64,000 nucleotides of DNA from Laspinema sp. D2d (GTDB lineage: Bacteria > Cyanobacteriota > Cyanobacteriia > Cyanobacteriales > Laspinemataceae). The notes beneath the pieces are model-generated. The model saw only the letters and a list, made by a program, of their open reading frames with translations, was not told the origin of the DNA and searched no databases. The stretch is from the NCBI RefSeq assembly GCF_025370755.1, contig NZ_JAMXFC010000022.1, positions 41,068 through 105,067 of the forward strand, given 5' to 3'. Of this stretch, positions 1 to 8,674 are shown one piece after another (the stretch's first letter is position 1; the number at the start of each line of letters is the position of its first letter). The position numbers were made by a program, and so were the translations under genes.

Positions 1-375
1 GATCGCCCGGTCAATCACCGCATTCAAAGGGTGAATCCGACCCTGGGGACGATAGACTCCCGGCATCGTCACATCCAGCGTTTCTGCCGCGAGTTGCTGT
101 TGAATTTGGGCTTTGAGTAAATCCTGATTCCGCCCTTCCAGTTGGCCTTGCAGCGCTTCCTTGACCTCATTGGCAAGAGAACCAATTCGGGGTCGGTCTG
201 CGGCATCTAGTTTTCCCATGCCTCGCAAGATTTGAGAAAGCTGCCCTTTTTTGCCCAGATAGTTGACTCGCAGTTGTTCGAGTTCATCCAGGGTATTCAC
301 CGAGGCGACTGCCCCCACTGCGTCCTGACGCAGGTTTTCTAGTTGGTTCTCTAAATCACTAAGCTGAGTAGTCAT
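1..375 (-). CDS. pheS: Phenylalanyl-tRNA synthetase alpha subunit, N-terminal part
   Basis: The 125 readable codons run off the left edge, so only the N-terminus is present. The protein starts [20 protein letters not shown] and continues through [19 protein letters not shown] and [12 protein letters not shown], the coiled-coil tRNA-binding arm of bacterial PheS, up to the [11 protein letters not shown] segment that leads into the catalytic domain. The family charges tRNA-Phe as an alpha2-beta2 enzyme in the cytosol. The ATG at 375-373 is the only start that fits the usual N-terminus. Nothing looks damaged. The identity is clear from family knowledge. Confidence 0.93.
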   Translation of the reverse strand, partial: MTTQLSDLENQLENLRQDAVGAVASVNTLDELEQLRVNYLGKKGQLSQILRGMGKLDAADRPRIGSLANEVKEALQGQLEGRNQDLLKAQIQQQLAAETLDVTMPGVYRPQGRIHPLNAVIDRAI

Positions 376-477
376 GCTGCAACGAGTGTTAATCCATAGT
401 TCCCGCCATGACGAGTTTAGCGCAAAGGGTTACCCCGAATCAGCCGAGAGCAGCAGTACCGGAGGATGTCCTCACTT

Positions 478-803
478 CCGGTCCCCTCCCCTTGGCAAGG
501 GGAGGGTTAGGGTGAGGTCCCTCTTAGGCGATCGCGCGTCACGAAGAAAAAGGTTTCCCAACTTCCATACAGGCGCGATCGCCTCCTTATGAGTGCTTGA
601 GGTGGCGATCGCCAGGTCAGAAGAACCCCACCCTAGCCCTCCCCTTGCTAAGGGGAGGGGACCGGAGGTGTAGCGATCGCCTGCAAGAGGACCCCACCCT
701 AACCCTCCCCTTGCCAAGGGGAGGGGACCGGAGGTGGAGCGATCGCCATATCACGGAAACCCCACCCTAGCCCTCCCCAAGACACAGGCGAGGGGACCGG
801 AGG
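478..803. repeat. Cluster of four palindromic GC-rich dispersed repeats
   Basis: Four copies of a repeat with the palindromic core CCCTCCCCTTGGCAAGGGGA lie at about 478-520, 625-668, 691-735 and 757-803 (the last is diverged). Flanks such as ACCCCACCCTA and GGGGACCGGAGG are shared. The first copy is inverted relative to the others. Two more copies occur at 5262-5493. No gene is credible in 376-921; short frames there are made of repeat. Confidence 0.8.
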
Positions 804-921
804 GAGGTGCAGTTGGGGCCAGGGCTGAAATCAAGCTGATGGACTGCACCCTGAACCGTTCCCAATTGCACTTCGTGGGATCTGGCACAATGAAAGATGT
901 CCACTTGCGTTCAATGAACTG

Positions 922-1308
922 ATGACCATCGTCCTATCCTTTGCAGACATTGCCCGGTATCGGTCTGAATTAGCCAATTATCCTGATGCACTCGTTGCCT
1001 TAGATGCGATCGAGGATTGTGAGGGCGATATAGAGGATGCGGCGATCGGGCTGGCGATTCAGGCCGGACAAGAACCGGATACCTCGGAACGGTGGTTAGA
1101 GGGGGTTGCCAAACGATGCCGCGCTTTTCTGTGTGAAGCTGAGAACAGCGCCGCGTTAGAGGCGGGTAACCTCAATCAAATCATGGAATCCCTGACCCAA
1201 TCTCGTCTCTGTCCGCCCATCTTAGCAACCCCTGTGATTATTTTCGTGTTGGAAACGGGGGTAGAAACCTTTTGTGAACCCCTGAATTATAAACTCTCAT
1301 CGGAGTAG
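922..1308 (+). CDS. Conserved hypothetical protein, 128 aa
   Basis: A soluble, acidic 128-residue protein starting MTIVLSFADIARYRSELANY. I see no signal peptide, membrane segment or metal motif. It is mostly predicted helix at the N-terminus, with an acidic patch (AIEDCEGDIEDAAIGLAIQA) and a hydrophobic strand near the end (PVIIFVLETGVETF). The start ATG at 922 overlaps the end of a spurious upstream frame and has no strong ribosome-binding site. It lies upstream of surE in the same direction with a gap of about 180 bp. I do not recognise a characterised family; coding is supported by length and sensible composition only. Confidence 0.6.
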   Translation: MTIVLSFADIARYRSELANYPDALVALDAIEDCEGDIEDAAIGLAIQAGQEPDTSERWLEGVAKRCRAFLCEAENSAALEAGNLNQIMESLTQSRLCPPILATPVIIFVLETGVETFCEPLNYKLSSE

Positions 1309-1490
1309 AAAAATAGGAGTTTTCTTGGGGAATATTTTATCAGAATTGAATCGATTTTTTCTAGGATTGAATTGTTCAAAACTGATTCGGGGACTGGCCC
1401 AATTCACCCCGAAACTTCCCATCCTACCCATTGATCTTGAAATTGAGGCAAGATGATACAGATAGGTTGTTGTTGGTTTTCTTTTCCGGA

Positions 1491-2288
1491 ATGAAACTTT
1501 TAATTAGTAATGACGATGGCATTTATGCCCCTGGGGTTTATGCTTTGGCCCAGGCTCTTCAGGGTGCGAACCATGAGGTGACGGTAGTTTGTCCCGATCG
1601 CGAACGTTCTGCTACAGGACATGGATTAACCATGCACCATCCCATCCGCGCTGAGGTGGTGGAATCGGTGTTTGACCCCCGAATCAAAGCCTGGGCTTGT
1701 TCAGGGACCCCGGCAGATTGCGTGAAATTGGCGCTGTGGGCTTTATTAGACAGTCCCCCGGATTTTGTCCTCTCTGGAATTAACCGAGGGCAAAATTTGG
1801 GGACGGATATTCTCTACTCCGGGACCGTCTCTGCGGCAATGGAAGGCACTATCGAAGGCATTCCCAGTATTGCCTTTAGTCTGGCGAGTTATGGGTCCCA
1901 CGATTTCCAACCGGCGGCAGAATTTGCCGTGTCTTTGATAGGATTTTTGGAAAAAAACCCGTTACCGGCGTCTATGTTACTCAATGTCAATATTCCCCCA
2001 GGACCCGCAGAGAAATTTGCAGGGGTGGCCCTGACTCGTCAAGGGATTCGCCGCTATGTGGATATTTTTGAAAAGCGGATTGACCCTCGGGGGAAAACCT
2101 ATTATTGGTTAGCCGGGGAAGTGTTAGAAGAGGTGGAACAGACTCTGGACCCGGAATTCGGGGTGACATTACCCACGGATGTGGATGCCATTCGTAAAAA
2201 TTACATTACCCTGACACCCCTCCATTACAATTTGACCTCTCCGGTGGGGGTGGAGTTGTTGCAGGGATGGAAATTTCCGTTGAAATAA
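1491..2288 (+). CDS. surE: 5'/3'-nucleotidase SurE
   Basis: SurE removes phosphate from nucleoside monophosphates in a metal-dependent reaction. The N-terminus [16 protein letters not shown] carries the two adjacent metal-binding aspartates of the family (NDDG, residues 7-10). The other signatures follow: [23 protein letters not shown] and [11 protein letters not shown]. At 265 aa it is normal length for SurE. An upstream in-frame ATG at 1431 would add 20 residues without homology; the ATG at 1491 puts the conserved strand at the start and is preferred. It appears complete and monocistronic. Confidence 0.95.
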   Translation: MKLLISNDDGIYAPGVYALAQALQGANHEVTVVCPDRERSATGHGLTMHHPIRAEVVESVFDPRIKAWACSGTPADCVKLALWALLDSPPDFVLSGINRGQNLGTDILYSGTVSAAMEGTIEGIPSIAFSLASYGSHDFQPAAEFAVSLIGFLEKNPLPASMLLNVNIPPGPAEKFAGVALTRQGIRRYVDIFEKRIDPRGKTYYWLAGEVLEEVEQTLDPEFGVTLPTDVDAIRKNYITLTPLHYNLTSPVGVELLQGWKFPLK

Positions 2289-2762
2289 CGGGGGTGAGTC
2301 GGGAGTTGTGGGGGTGAATGCCGGACGTGATAGCCGGTTATGGAATAAGGGAATGCTGTTAGAGAGGCGATCGCTATCCCTGTGGAAGCTGCGTCAACTT
2401 TATGAAGTTAGGTAAAACCCGATTGATTGTAAAGTTTTGTAATCCCTGGACGAACATCCGGTTGATCCCTGATGGTTAAGGCTAAATTTCTTTGAAAATA
2501 GGGCAGCGATCGCGTGCTGATGTATTGAGATATATGACAGCAGATTTACGCGACAAAGAAAAGCACAGTAGACTAAGAATTAAAGAACCAAAGCTATCCC
2601 ACTCCATTCCTCTTCTCGCCCATCCGAAGCGGTGAAGGGAGTAGCAAAAGAGCGGGATAACTCCGGCAAGCCCAGAGCTTGCCTTGACCACCAAAGCGAC
2701 GCCACTGGTGTTGTGTTGACCACAATTGATCCATTACGGTTTTGGGAAAACGGGAAAGTCGA
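2289..2762. other. Intergenic region without a recognised gene
   Basis: This gap of about 470 bp after surE contains scattered HIP1-like motifs and a short inverted repeat around 2705-2725 (TGTGTTGACCACA). No frame in it shows protein-like composition and I see no RNA gene. Confidence 0.5.
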
Positions 2763-3164
2763 ATGAACGCGCATATCTTCGAGAGTCACTCTGTCTTATG
2801 CCCCGTATGCAATCGCTCTGGACACAGAAATCCAGGAGAGATTTTAGGCGGACTCTATACCTGCCCGCATTGTCAAGCTCGATTAGTGATTAGTTGGAGC
2901 GGTCATTACGTTAGAGACCCCTTCACCTTTAAACAATTGTCCGTGTCGCGGCTGTTGCGACGTCAGAGCAGCCCAGTGGCTCGTATTCTCAGGGATGTGG
3001 GAATTAAAAAACGCCCTTCAGTTTGGGCGGTGTTGGCGGGCCTAGTGGTGGCAGGTTTAACCTTTGTGACGATAGAAAATTGGAATGGCGAGTTTCAATT
3101 GCCGGGGCAGTTTATGGAAGAAAGTGGGGAGGTTCGGGAATCATTGCCCGAGTCTGGGGAATGA
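2763..3164 (+). CDS. Small membrane protein with N-terminal zinc ribbon
   Basis: The 133-residue protein begins MNAHIFESHSVLCPVCNRSG. Two CxxC pairs (C13/C16 and C34/C37) form a likely treble-clef or rubredoxin-like zinc ribbon at residues 12-45. A basic linker follows, then one hydrophobic membrane segment at about 88-105 (VWAVLAGLVVAGLTFVTI) and an acidic tail. This suggests a cytosolic zinc domain tethered to the membrane. The frame is open from an ATG at 2742 (MGKRESRM...); I prefer the ATG at 2763. No function is assigned. Confidence 0.6.
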   Translation: MNAHIFESHSVLCPVCNRSGHRNPGEILGGLYTCPHCQARLVISWSGHYVRDPFTFKQLSVSRLLRRQSSPVARILRDVGIKKRPSVWAVLAGLVVAGLTFVTIENWNGEFQLPGQFMEESGEVRESLPESGE

Positions 3165-3301
3165 CTCCTAATTCTGGGGATGGGTCCAGCACAACTCCCC
3201 GACTTCACTACAGTCATTGGTCATTAGTCATTAGTCATTGGTCATTCACTGCGATCGCCCCAAGTTTGAGAGTTTGGGGCGACTATTTTCTCATGATTTA
3301 C

Positions 3302-4930
3302 TTACGGTGACTGCCGAGTGACCAGCAGCCAACCTTCATTGGCATTTTGAATCAAACTCGGACCGAGGTCAAGGGCCTCTAGGGTCGGGCGATCCACCAG
3401 GAAATAGGGCTGCTTCTGTTCCCGCCAATACTGTTGCAGTTCGTCTGGGGTAGCGGGAATGACTAGGCGATCGCTATAAAAATTTAACGAAGGCCGATTA
3501 TAGGGGAACGAGGTGTAAATCTTTTGACCGGGGGGAGTCTGTTGAGCGATCGCTTCAGCGACAGGTTTCACCGGATAGGCTTCATTCAGTTCCCAAATCC
3601 AATGGGGAGACACCACGAATAAACAGAGAGAAACGAACATCCCCCAGAACAAAATCAGCACAAATTGTCGGTCCTGGTGATAAATCAGCAATGCTGCCAG
3701 ACTCAGGGTTAACGCTACAGCAATTAACAACACCGGCAAATAGGTCCCATAGCTGGGTTCCATCACCCCCAAATAAAAGCTACCGCCCCACAAAAGGACT
3801 GCGATCGTACCGAGAATCCCAATCCAAGCCACGGGATACAGAGGGTCCCGGGTGAAGGGTTCCGCCGTCTTGCGATCGGCCCAAACTTGAGCCAGTTTTG
3901 CACCACAAGCAAGGGCAATTGCCGGATAAAGGGGTAAGACATACCAAGGCAATTTAGTCCCCATTACCGTGATCGCCACAAAATAGACACTGGTCCAAAC
4001 CCCAATTAATTTGGCCCAACTTAAGGTGCGATTTTCCCAAGCTAACTGTAACCCTTGGGGTAAAAACAACAACCAAGGCCAGGAATATTTCAACACTTCT
4101 AAGACATAGTACCAGGGCGGACCCGCATTGCTTTCCACAGGTTGCCAAACCCGTTGTAAAGACTGGATGCCAAAATGGGCGGAGAGAAAGGCATCCCCAT
4201 AATGCTGCCATTGCGCCACATACCAGAGGGTAACCGGGGTCATTCCCAGGGCGATACCAATCCACAGATACCAAGAACGGAGGAGGCGAGGGGTATCCCA
4301 GAGGGTAAAGGCAAAGGCGATCGTGCCGAGTAAGACTCCCATCATGCCTTTAGTCATGCAAATCAAACCTAAACCGATGCCGACTCCTAGACCCCAGCGC
4401 AAATTCCGACGCGATCGCAGCAGACACCAGAGCATTAATAAGAAAAAGCATTGCACCCCCCCATCCAGCATCGCGAGACGTCCGTGACGGACCACCGGCA
4501 AGAGGGTGAGATAGACGAGGGCCGAAAAAATAGCAGGCGATCGCAACCGAAACACTTCCCGCGCAATGCCATACAGCAACGGCACCGATAACGCCGAAAG
4601 CATCGCCCCAGGTAACCGCGTCGTCCATTCATTCACCCCCCCGAAAAGATACGCCCATGCAATCAGCAAATGCATGAGGGGTGGTTTATTAAAATAGGGT
4701 TCTCCTGCACTCGTCGGATAGAGCCAATCTAACGACCCTTGGTAAATATCCCGAGCGACCCCAGCAACAATCCCTTCATCCCAGTCTCGTAACGGGAGAA
4801 TGCCGAGATCCATCTGATAGAGGAGAATCGCAGCGATCAGGAGCAGGAGGACCCAGAGCTGTTCGCCCCAATGGCGGGTCCGAATTGTTTTCTCATTTGA
4901 CTCGTGCAGGGTGAAAATTTCCTGGTACAT
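3302..4930 (-). CDS. Membrane glycosyltransferase, ArnT/PMT-like (GT39/GT83 family)
   Basis: A 542-residue polytopic protein. After a first membrane segment (about 26-40) comes the acidic first periplasmic loop LPLRDWDEGIVAG (D49, D51, E52), where this superfamily keeps its catalytic Asp. Further landmarks are YFNKPPLMHLLIAWAYLFGG and GTKLPWYVLPLYPAIAL. About 10-12 hydrophobic helices are visible, then a soluble C-terminal domain (about 440-542) containing YFLVDRPTLEAL. The family moves a sugar from a polyprenyl-phosphate carrier to a protein or lipid outside the inner membrane. Donor and acceptor cannot be told from sequence. It stands alone on the minus strand. Confidence 0.85.
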   Translation of the reverse strand: MYQEIFTLHESNEKTIRTRHWGEQLWVLLLLIAAILLYQMDLGILPLRDWDEGIVAGVARDIYQGSLDWLYPTSAGEPYFNKPPLMHLLIAWAYLFGGVNEWTTRLPGAMLSALSVPLLYGIAREVFRLRSPAIFSALVYLTLLPVVRHGRLAMLDGGVQCFFLLMLWCLLRSRRNLRWGLGVGIGLGLICMTKGMMGVLLGTIAFAFTLWDTPRLLRSWYLWIGIALGMTPVTLWYVAQWQHYGDAFLSAHFGIQSLQRVWQPVESNAGPPWYYVLEVLKYSWPWLLFLPQGLQLAWENRTLSWAKLIGVWTSVYFVAITVMGTKLPWYVLPLYPAIALACGAKLAQVWADRKTAEPFTRDPLYPVAWIGILGTIAVLLWGGSFYLGVMEPSYGTYLPVLLIAVALTLSLAALLIYHQDRQFVLILFWGMFVSLCLFVVSPHWIWELNEAYPVKPVAEAIAQQTPPGQKIYTSFPYNRPSLNFYSDRLVIPATPDELQQYWREQKQPYFLVDRPTLEALDLGPSLIQNANEGWLLVTRQSP

Positions 4931-5182
4931 GGTGTTTTAAGAGCAACCAGAGCAAAGACGGCGTTTCGGCAGTTGGGGGTAGTGGCAACTGGGAGCAATC
5001 CCCTTGAGCGGTTCAAACCCTTCAGAAGCGGACCCTCTCCAAACCGTGCAAGGTTTAAAGAATTTTAACGGATTTTGATTGGACCCCGAAGTTCCGGGTC
5101 AACTGGTTTCAGAGTTCCCCATCCCTACTCGCAAATCTAACATTCCAAACTGGATTTTTTAAAATTGTCAACAGTCCCGAGG

Positions 5183-5250
5183 GGGAGATGGGGGGATGGG
5201 GAGGATGGGGGAGATGGGGAGGATGGGGAGGATGGGGAGGATGGGGGAGA
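5183..5250 (+). repeat. Tandem G-rich minisatellite (GGGGAGGAT / GGGGGAGAT units)
   Basis: About seven imperfect 9-bp units of GGGGAGGAT or GGGGGAGAT. The same unit appears in the opposite orientation at 5517-5602 and again at 63885-64000. Runs of four or more guanines make it a candidate for G-quadruplex formation on this strand. Confidence 0.85.
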
Positions 5251-5510
5251 TTAACAGCGCTTCCGGTCCCCTCCCCTTGGCAAGGGGAGGGTTAGGGTGG
5301 GGTCCTCTTGCAGGCGATCCCCTGCAAGAGGAATGGGTGGGTAGAGGGTCCTCGTGAGGTGCGATCGCTGTTCACGAAGAAGAGGTTTCTCCAGCCTCCA
5401 TACAGGCCCTTAAAAAGAGGACGTGACGTGGCTTGCGCCACGTCACGAGGACCCCACCCTAACCCTCCCCTTGCCAAGGGGAGGGGACCGGAAGTGCTGT
5501 TAATCTCAGC
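5246..5510. repeat. Long inverted repeat with about 60-bp arms
   Basis: The left arm, about 5246-5309, reads GATTAACAGCGCTTCCGG... The right arm, about 5448-5510, is its reverse complement with at most one or two mismatches over 60 bp. Each arm contains one copy of the palindromic CCCTCCCC/GGGGAGGG element also found at 478-803. The loop of about 140 bp holds CACGAAGAAGAGGTTTC and CATACAGG, which are shared with 537-575. This looks like a composite non-coding mobile repeat, not a gene. Confidence 0.75.
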
Positions 5511-5516
5511 TAAATC

Positions 5517-5602
5517 ACCATCCTCCCCATCCACCCCATCTCCCCCATCCTCCCCATCTCCCCCATCCACCCCATCTCCCCCATCTCCCCCATCCTCCCC
5601 AT
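5517..5602 (-). repeat. Tandem minisatellite, inverted copy
   Basis: ATCCTCCCC and ATCTCCCCC units, the complement of the repeat at 5183-5250. It flanks the inverted repeat symmetrically. Open frames across 5292-5753 and 5308-5625 are made entirely of this repeat and are not genes. Confidence 0.85.
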
Positions 5603-5721
5603 CAAATGCCTTGCTATTTTTGTAATTTGTCCGATTTTTTAAGAGTCGGTCCGTATAGTAATCGATGACAAACTTTAAACAAGTTGAGTCAGTCCTGCAT
5701 TTACCTGAATGATAATTCATC

Positions 5722-7236
5722 ATGAACATTCCTTTTATTTTAGACCTTGCCATCGGGCTAATTTTTGTTTATTTGATTCTGAGCTTACTGGCGTCAGAAA
5801 TTCAAGAACTGATCACCACCCTGCTTCAGTGGAGAGCCGAACATTTAAAAAAATCGATTGAAGTGATGATGGGCGGCACTAAAGAAAGTGAAGAAAGCCG
5901 AAAAGCTCGACTTCTTGCCAATGCACTGTATGCTCACCCCTTAATCAAAGACCTCAATCAAGAGGCTAAAGGAGCTTTAGCCCAAGGATTCCGAAAAATC
6001 AGTTCTGGCTTGTTTAAAATTTATCAAAAAATGACCAATACCGAGAATGTGTTTGGAGAGAATGAAGGAGGACCTTCTTACATTCGTCCCGACTTTTTCG
6101 CGGTGACTCTTTTGGATATTTTAGGGATTGATAAAATCTCTCATGCTCTGAGTATTGCCCGAGTCGAAAAGTTTAAGCAAGAGCAGTTAAAGGAAATTGT
6201 AAGTTTAAGTAAAACTGCCAGCTTAAGTGAAGTTAATGCGGGTATTTTCACGAAAGAATTAAGGCGCTGCGGGCAGAATTTTAATGAACTGGTGACCCAA
6301 TATTCTCAAGAAGAAATTACGTTAGCCATGTTCGTTGAATTAATGGAAGAACGGTTTAGATTATTTGTGGATAACTCTCGGCTGGCTTTTGCCGCCGAAG
6401 GGGAAGGGGAAAGTCTGGAGTTTTTGCTGGAGCGAATCAGTGCGATCGCCAAGCGAATTTATGGAGAGGCGGGCAAGAAGGTTTTGTTAAAAAATTTGAA
6501 GCCTGAGCCGCGAGAAATTATGGCGAGTTTGCCCCGGTATCGAGAAGTTTATCTGGAAATTCAAGAAATCTTTGAAGATAAAAATAGTCCGGCTTATCAA
6601 GGGATTGAAGCAGCCTTCAAAGAGTTAGAGAAAGTCATCGATTTATTGCCCGAATCTCTCAAGGAGAGTTTACGAGTCTTAGCGAAACGCGCTCAACAGA
6701 AGAACGAAGGGGTTCAAGATACGCTCAATACGTTTCAGCAAGAAATCGAAACATGGTTCGATCGCTCGATGGAACGGTCCTCGGGTGTGTACAAACGCAA
6801 TGCCAGAGGGATTGCAATTCTCATCGGATGTCTGGTGGCTGCGATCGCTAATGCTGATACTATCTATATTGTGAGTAGCTTATCAAAAGACCCAGTTTTA
6901 CGGGCAACTGTGACTCAAAATGCTCAGAGTATTGTCAATGCTCAACCGATTCGAGACCCCCGAGAATTAGAGGGGGTCAAAGCAGAACTCAGAAAATCCC
7001 TTCAGGATATCTCTTTACCCATTGGGTGGAGTGAAATTACCGTTAAAGAACAACGGATTCAAAATCGCCACTGGCGCGTTCCCTTTGTCAAGCAATTGGC
7101 AGGATGGTTAATCAGTGGGATTGCAATTTCAATGGGGTCAAGTTTTTGGTTTGATCTCATGGGTAAGATTGTGAATGTTCGCAATGCGGGGAAAGGGTCG
7201 GATTCCAGGGATGAGCACTCGTCGCGATCGGTGTAA
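5722..7236 (+). CDS. Conserved membrane protein, 504 aa, unknown function
   Basis: The protein begins with a hydrophobic helix (residues about 5-30, FILDLAIGLIFVYLILSLLA) leading into an amphipathic segment SEIQELITTLLQWRAEHLKK. A long, mainly helical cytosolic region follows (about 50-370) with coiled-coil-like stretches. There are then two more hydrophobic segments, about 372-390 (RNARGIAILIGCLVAAIANA) and about 455-475 (LAGWLISGIAISMGSSFWF), followed by LMGKIVNVRNAGK. The N- and C-terminal blocks resemble a widespread bacterial family of unknown function. The start ATG at 5722 directly precedes the first helix. A strong terminator at 7252 closes the unit. Confidence 0.8.
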   Translation: MNIPFILDLAIGLIFVYLILSLLASEIQELITTLLQWRAEHLKKSIEVMMGGTKESEESRKARLLANALYAHPLIKDLNQEAKGALAQGFRKISSGLFKIYQKMTNTENVFGENEGGPSYIRPDFFAVTLLDILGIDKISHALSIARVEKFKQEQLKEIVSLSKTASLSEVNAGIFTKELRRCGQNFNELVTQYSQEEITLAMFVELMEERFRLFVDNSRLAFAAEGEGESLEFLLERISAIAKRIYGEAGKKVLLKNLKPEPREIMASLPRYREVYLEIQEIFEDKNSPAYQGIEAAFKELEKVIDLLPESLKESLRVLAKRAQQKNEGVQDTLNTFQQEIETWFDRSMERSSGVYKRNARGIAILIGCLVAAIANADTIYIVSSLSKDPVLRATVTQNAQSIVNAQPIRDPRELEGVKAELRKSLQDISLPIGWSEITVKEQRIQNRHWRVPFVKQLAGWLISGIAISMGSSFWFDLMGKIVNVRNAGKGSDSRDEHSSRSV

Positions 7237-7251
7237 GGGCATCGGTGCAAA

Positions 7252-7286
7252 AGAGCGGAGGTTTCACAACCTCCGCTCTTTTTTTG
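7252..7286 (+). terminator. Rho-independent terminator
   Basis: A perfect stem AGAGCGGAGGTT with loop TCAC and its complement AACCTCCGCTCT, followed by a run of seven T. It lies 16 bp after the stop of the 5722-7236 gene. Confidence 0.9.
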
Positions 7287-7419
7287 CGCTGACAGCATCC
7301 CCAAGTCTCATCTGGGGGAATTCAACCCAGGGTGCATCGCTGCAACCCTCACCCGCCGTCTCTTTCCCATAAAAAGAGAGAGACTTGGGATTGATCCCCC
7401 CTTTTGGAACCAGGGGTGT

Positions 7420-7444
7420 GGGGATCTGGACTATCCAGATCCCC
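7420..7444. repeat. Perfect 11-bp stem-loop
   Basis: GGGGATCTGGA, then CTA, then TCCAGATCCCC. There is no T-tract after it, so it is a palindromic intergenic element and not an obvious terminator. It sits upstream of the histidine kinase at 7569. Confidence 0.6.
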
Positions 7445-7568
7445 ATGAGGGGACAAGGTTCGACAACGGGAAACCCGTTCCAGACCCCTTCAATCTCCCT
7501 TGGGAATAAAATAGAAGGGTAAAAATTGATATAATTTGGAGTGTTGAGGTGACAGGGGGCTGTCCATA

Positions 7569-8579
7569 ATGACCGATCGCATTCAAGAACTGGAAGACCA
7601 AAATCGTGAATTGGAGCAAAAAGTTGCTCAACTGACTCAACAATTAACGGATCAAGATCAACAGCTCCAAGATAGTGTACAAGAACTGCATCGACTGCAA
7701 CAACATTTGCTACAAATGGAAAAAATGTCGATGCTAGGCCAAATGGTATCGGGAATTTCCCATGAAATTAATAATCCAATTAACTTTATTTATGGCAACT
7801 TACCCTACGTTGAGGAACACGTAGAAGATTTATTTAAAGTTTTGGAAGCGTATCAAGAAGGATACCCGGACAATGCGGAAGCGGTAGAGGAAATCTTAGA
7901 AGAGGTAGAACTCGATTACGTTCTGGAAGATTTGCCTCGAATTATGGGTTCCCTCAAAGTGGGTGCAGAACGGATTCGGGATTTGGTCCTGACCCTGCGG
8001 AATTTCTATCGTTTGGATGAACCGGATATGAAAGTTGCGGATATCCAAGAAGGATTGGAAAGTACCTTAGTCCTGCTGAATAATCGATATAAACAAAATA
8101 TTGAGGTAGTTTGTGAATTTGGAAAACTTCCCAAAATAGAATGTTATATTAATCAGCTTAATCAGGTTTTTATGAATTTGATTAATAATGCGATCGACGC
8201 CCTGGAAGAACCAGAAAATTCAGGAAGTTCTGGGGGAGAGAAGCTCGAACGAAAACCGGGAAAACGAAAAATTATTATTACCACGGAAACTTTAGAAAAT
8301 AATCGAGTTGCTATTACCATTTCCGATAATGGTCCCGGAATGGTCCCGGATGTCGAAAATCGGGTTTTTGAACCATTTTTTACCACAAAAGCAATGGGAG
8401 TGGGAACGGGATTAGGTTTATCGATTTCTAAGAAAATTATTGAAGAAAACCATCACGGCCAGATTATCTGTACTTCCCAACCCAACGAAGGCAGTACCTT
8501 TCGGATAGAACTACCGGTGTCTCAACCCAAGGAAGCTGAAGAAGGAGCGGAGTCAGAAAAACCGGCAGTTCAGGTTTAA
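7569..8579 (+). CDS. Soluble sensor histidine kinase with N-terminal coiled coil
   Basis: 336 aa with no membrane segment. Residues 1-52 form a heptad-rich coiled coil (IQELEDQNRELEQKVAQLTQ). The phospho-acceptor box is MVSGISHEINNPINFIYGN, with H65 as the phosphorylated histidine. The ATP-binding domain has an N-box FMNLINNAIDALE, a G1 box ISDNGPGM, an F-box FEPFFTTK and a G2 box GVGTGLGLSISKKI. This is the HisKA/HATPase_c arrangement of cyanobacterial HEINNP-type kinases. No cognate regulator is adjacent, so its partner is unknown. An acidic tail ends the protein. Confidence 0.92.
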   Translation: MTDRIQELEDQNRELEQKVAQLTQQLTDQDQQLQDSVQELHRLQQHLLQMEKMSMLGQMVSGISHEINNPINFIYGNLPYVEEHVEDLFKVLEAYQEGYPDNAEAVEEILEEVELDYVLEDLPRIMGSLKVGAERIRDLVLTLRNFYRLDEPDMKVADIQEGLESTLVLLNNRYKQNIEVVCEFGKLPKIECYINQLNQVFMNLINNAIDALEEPENSGSSGGEKLERKPGKRKIIITTETLENNRVAITISDNGPGMVPDVENRVFEPFFTTKAMGVGTGLGLSISKKIIEENHHGQIICTSQPNEGSTFRIELPVSQPKEAEEGAESEKPAVQV

Positions 8580-8674
8580 GCTCTGGGTTTAGGAAGCGTT
8601 AGAAACCGGCTTTGTTGAGGAAATATGGAGTTTTTGAACCCAGTTGTTTGTCCTATTTCATCTAACCCTAACCC

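Noticed and set aside
5292..5753. 153-aa and 105-aa frames with DGEDGGDG or SPSTPSPP repeats
   Set aside because: They are translations of the GGGGAGGAT minisatellite and palindromic repeats.
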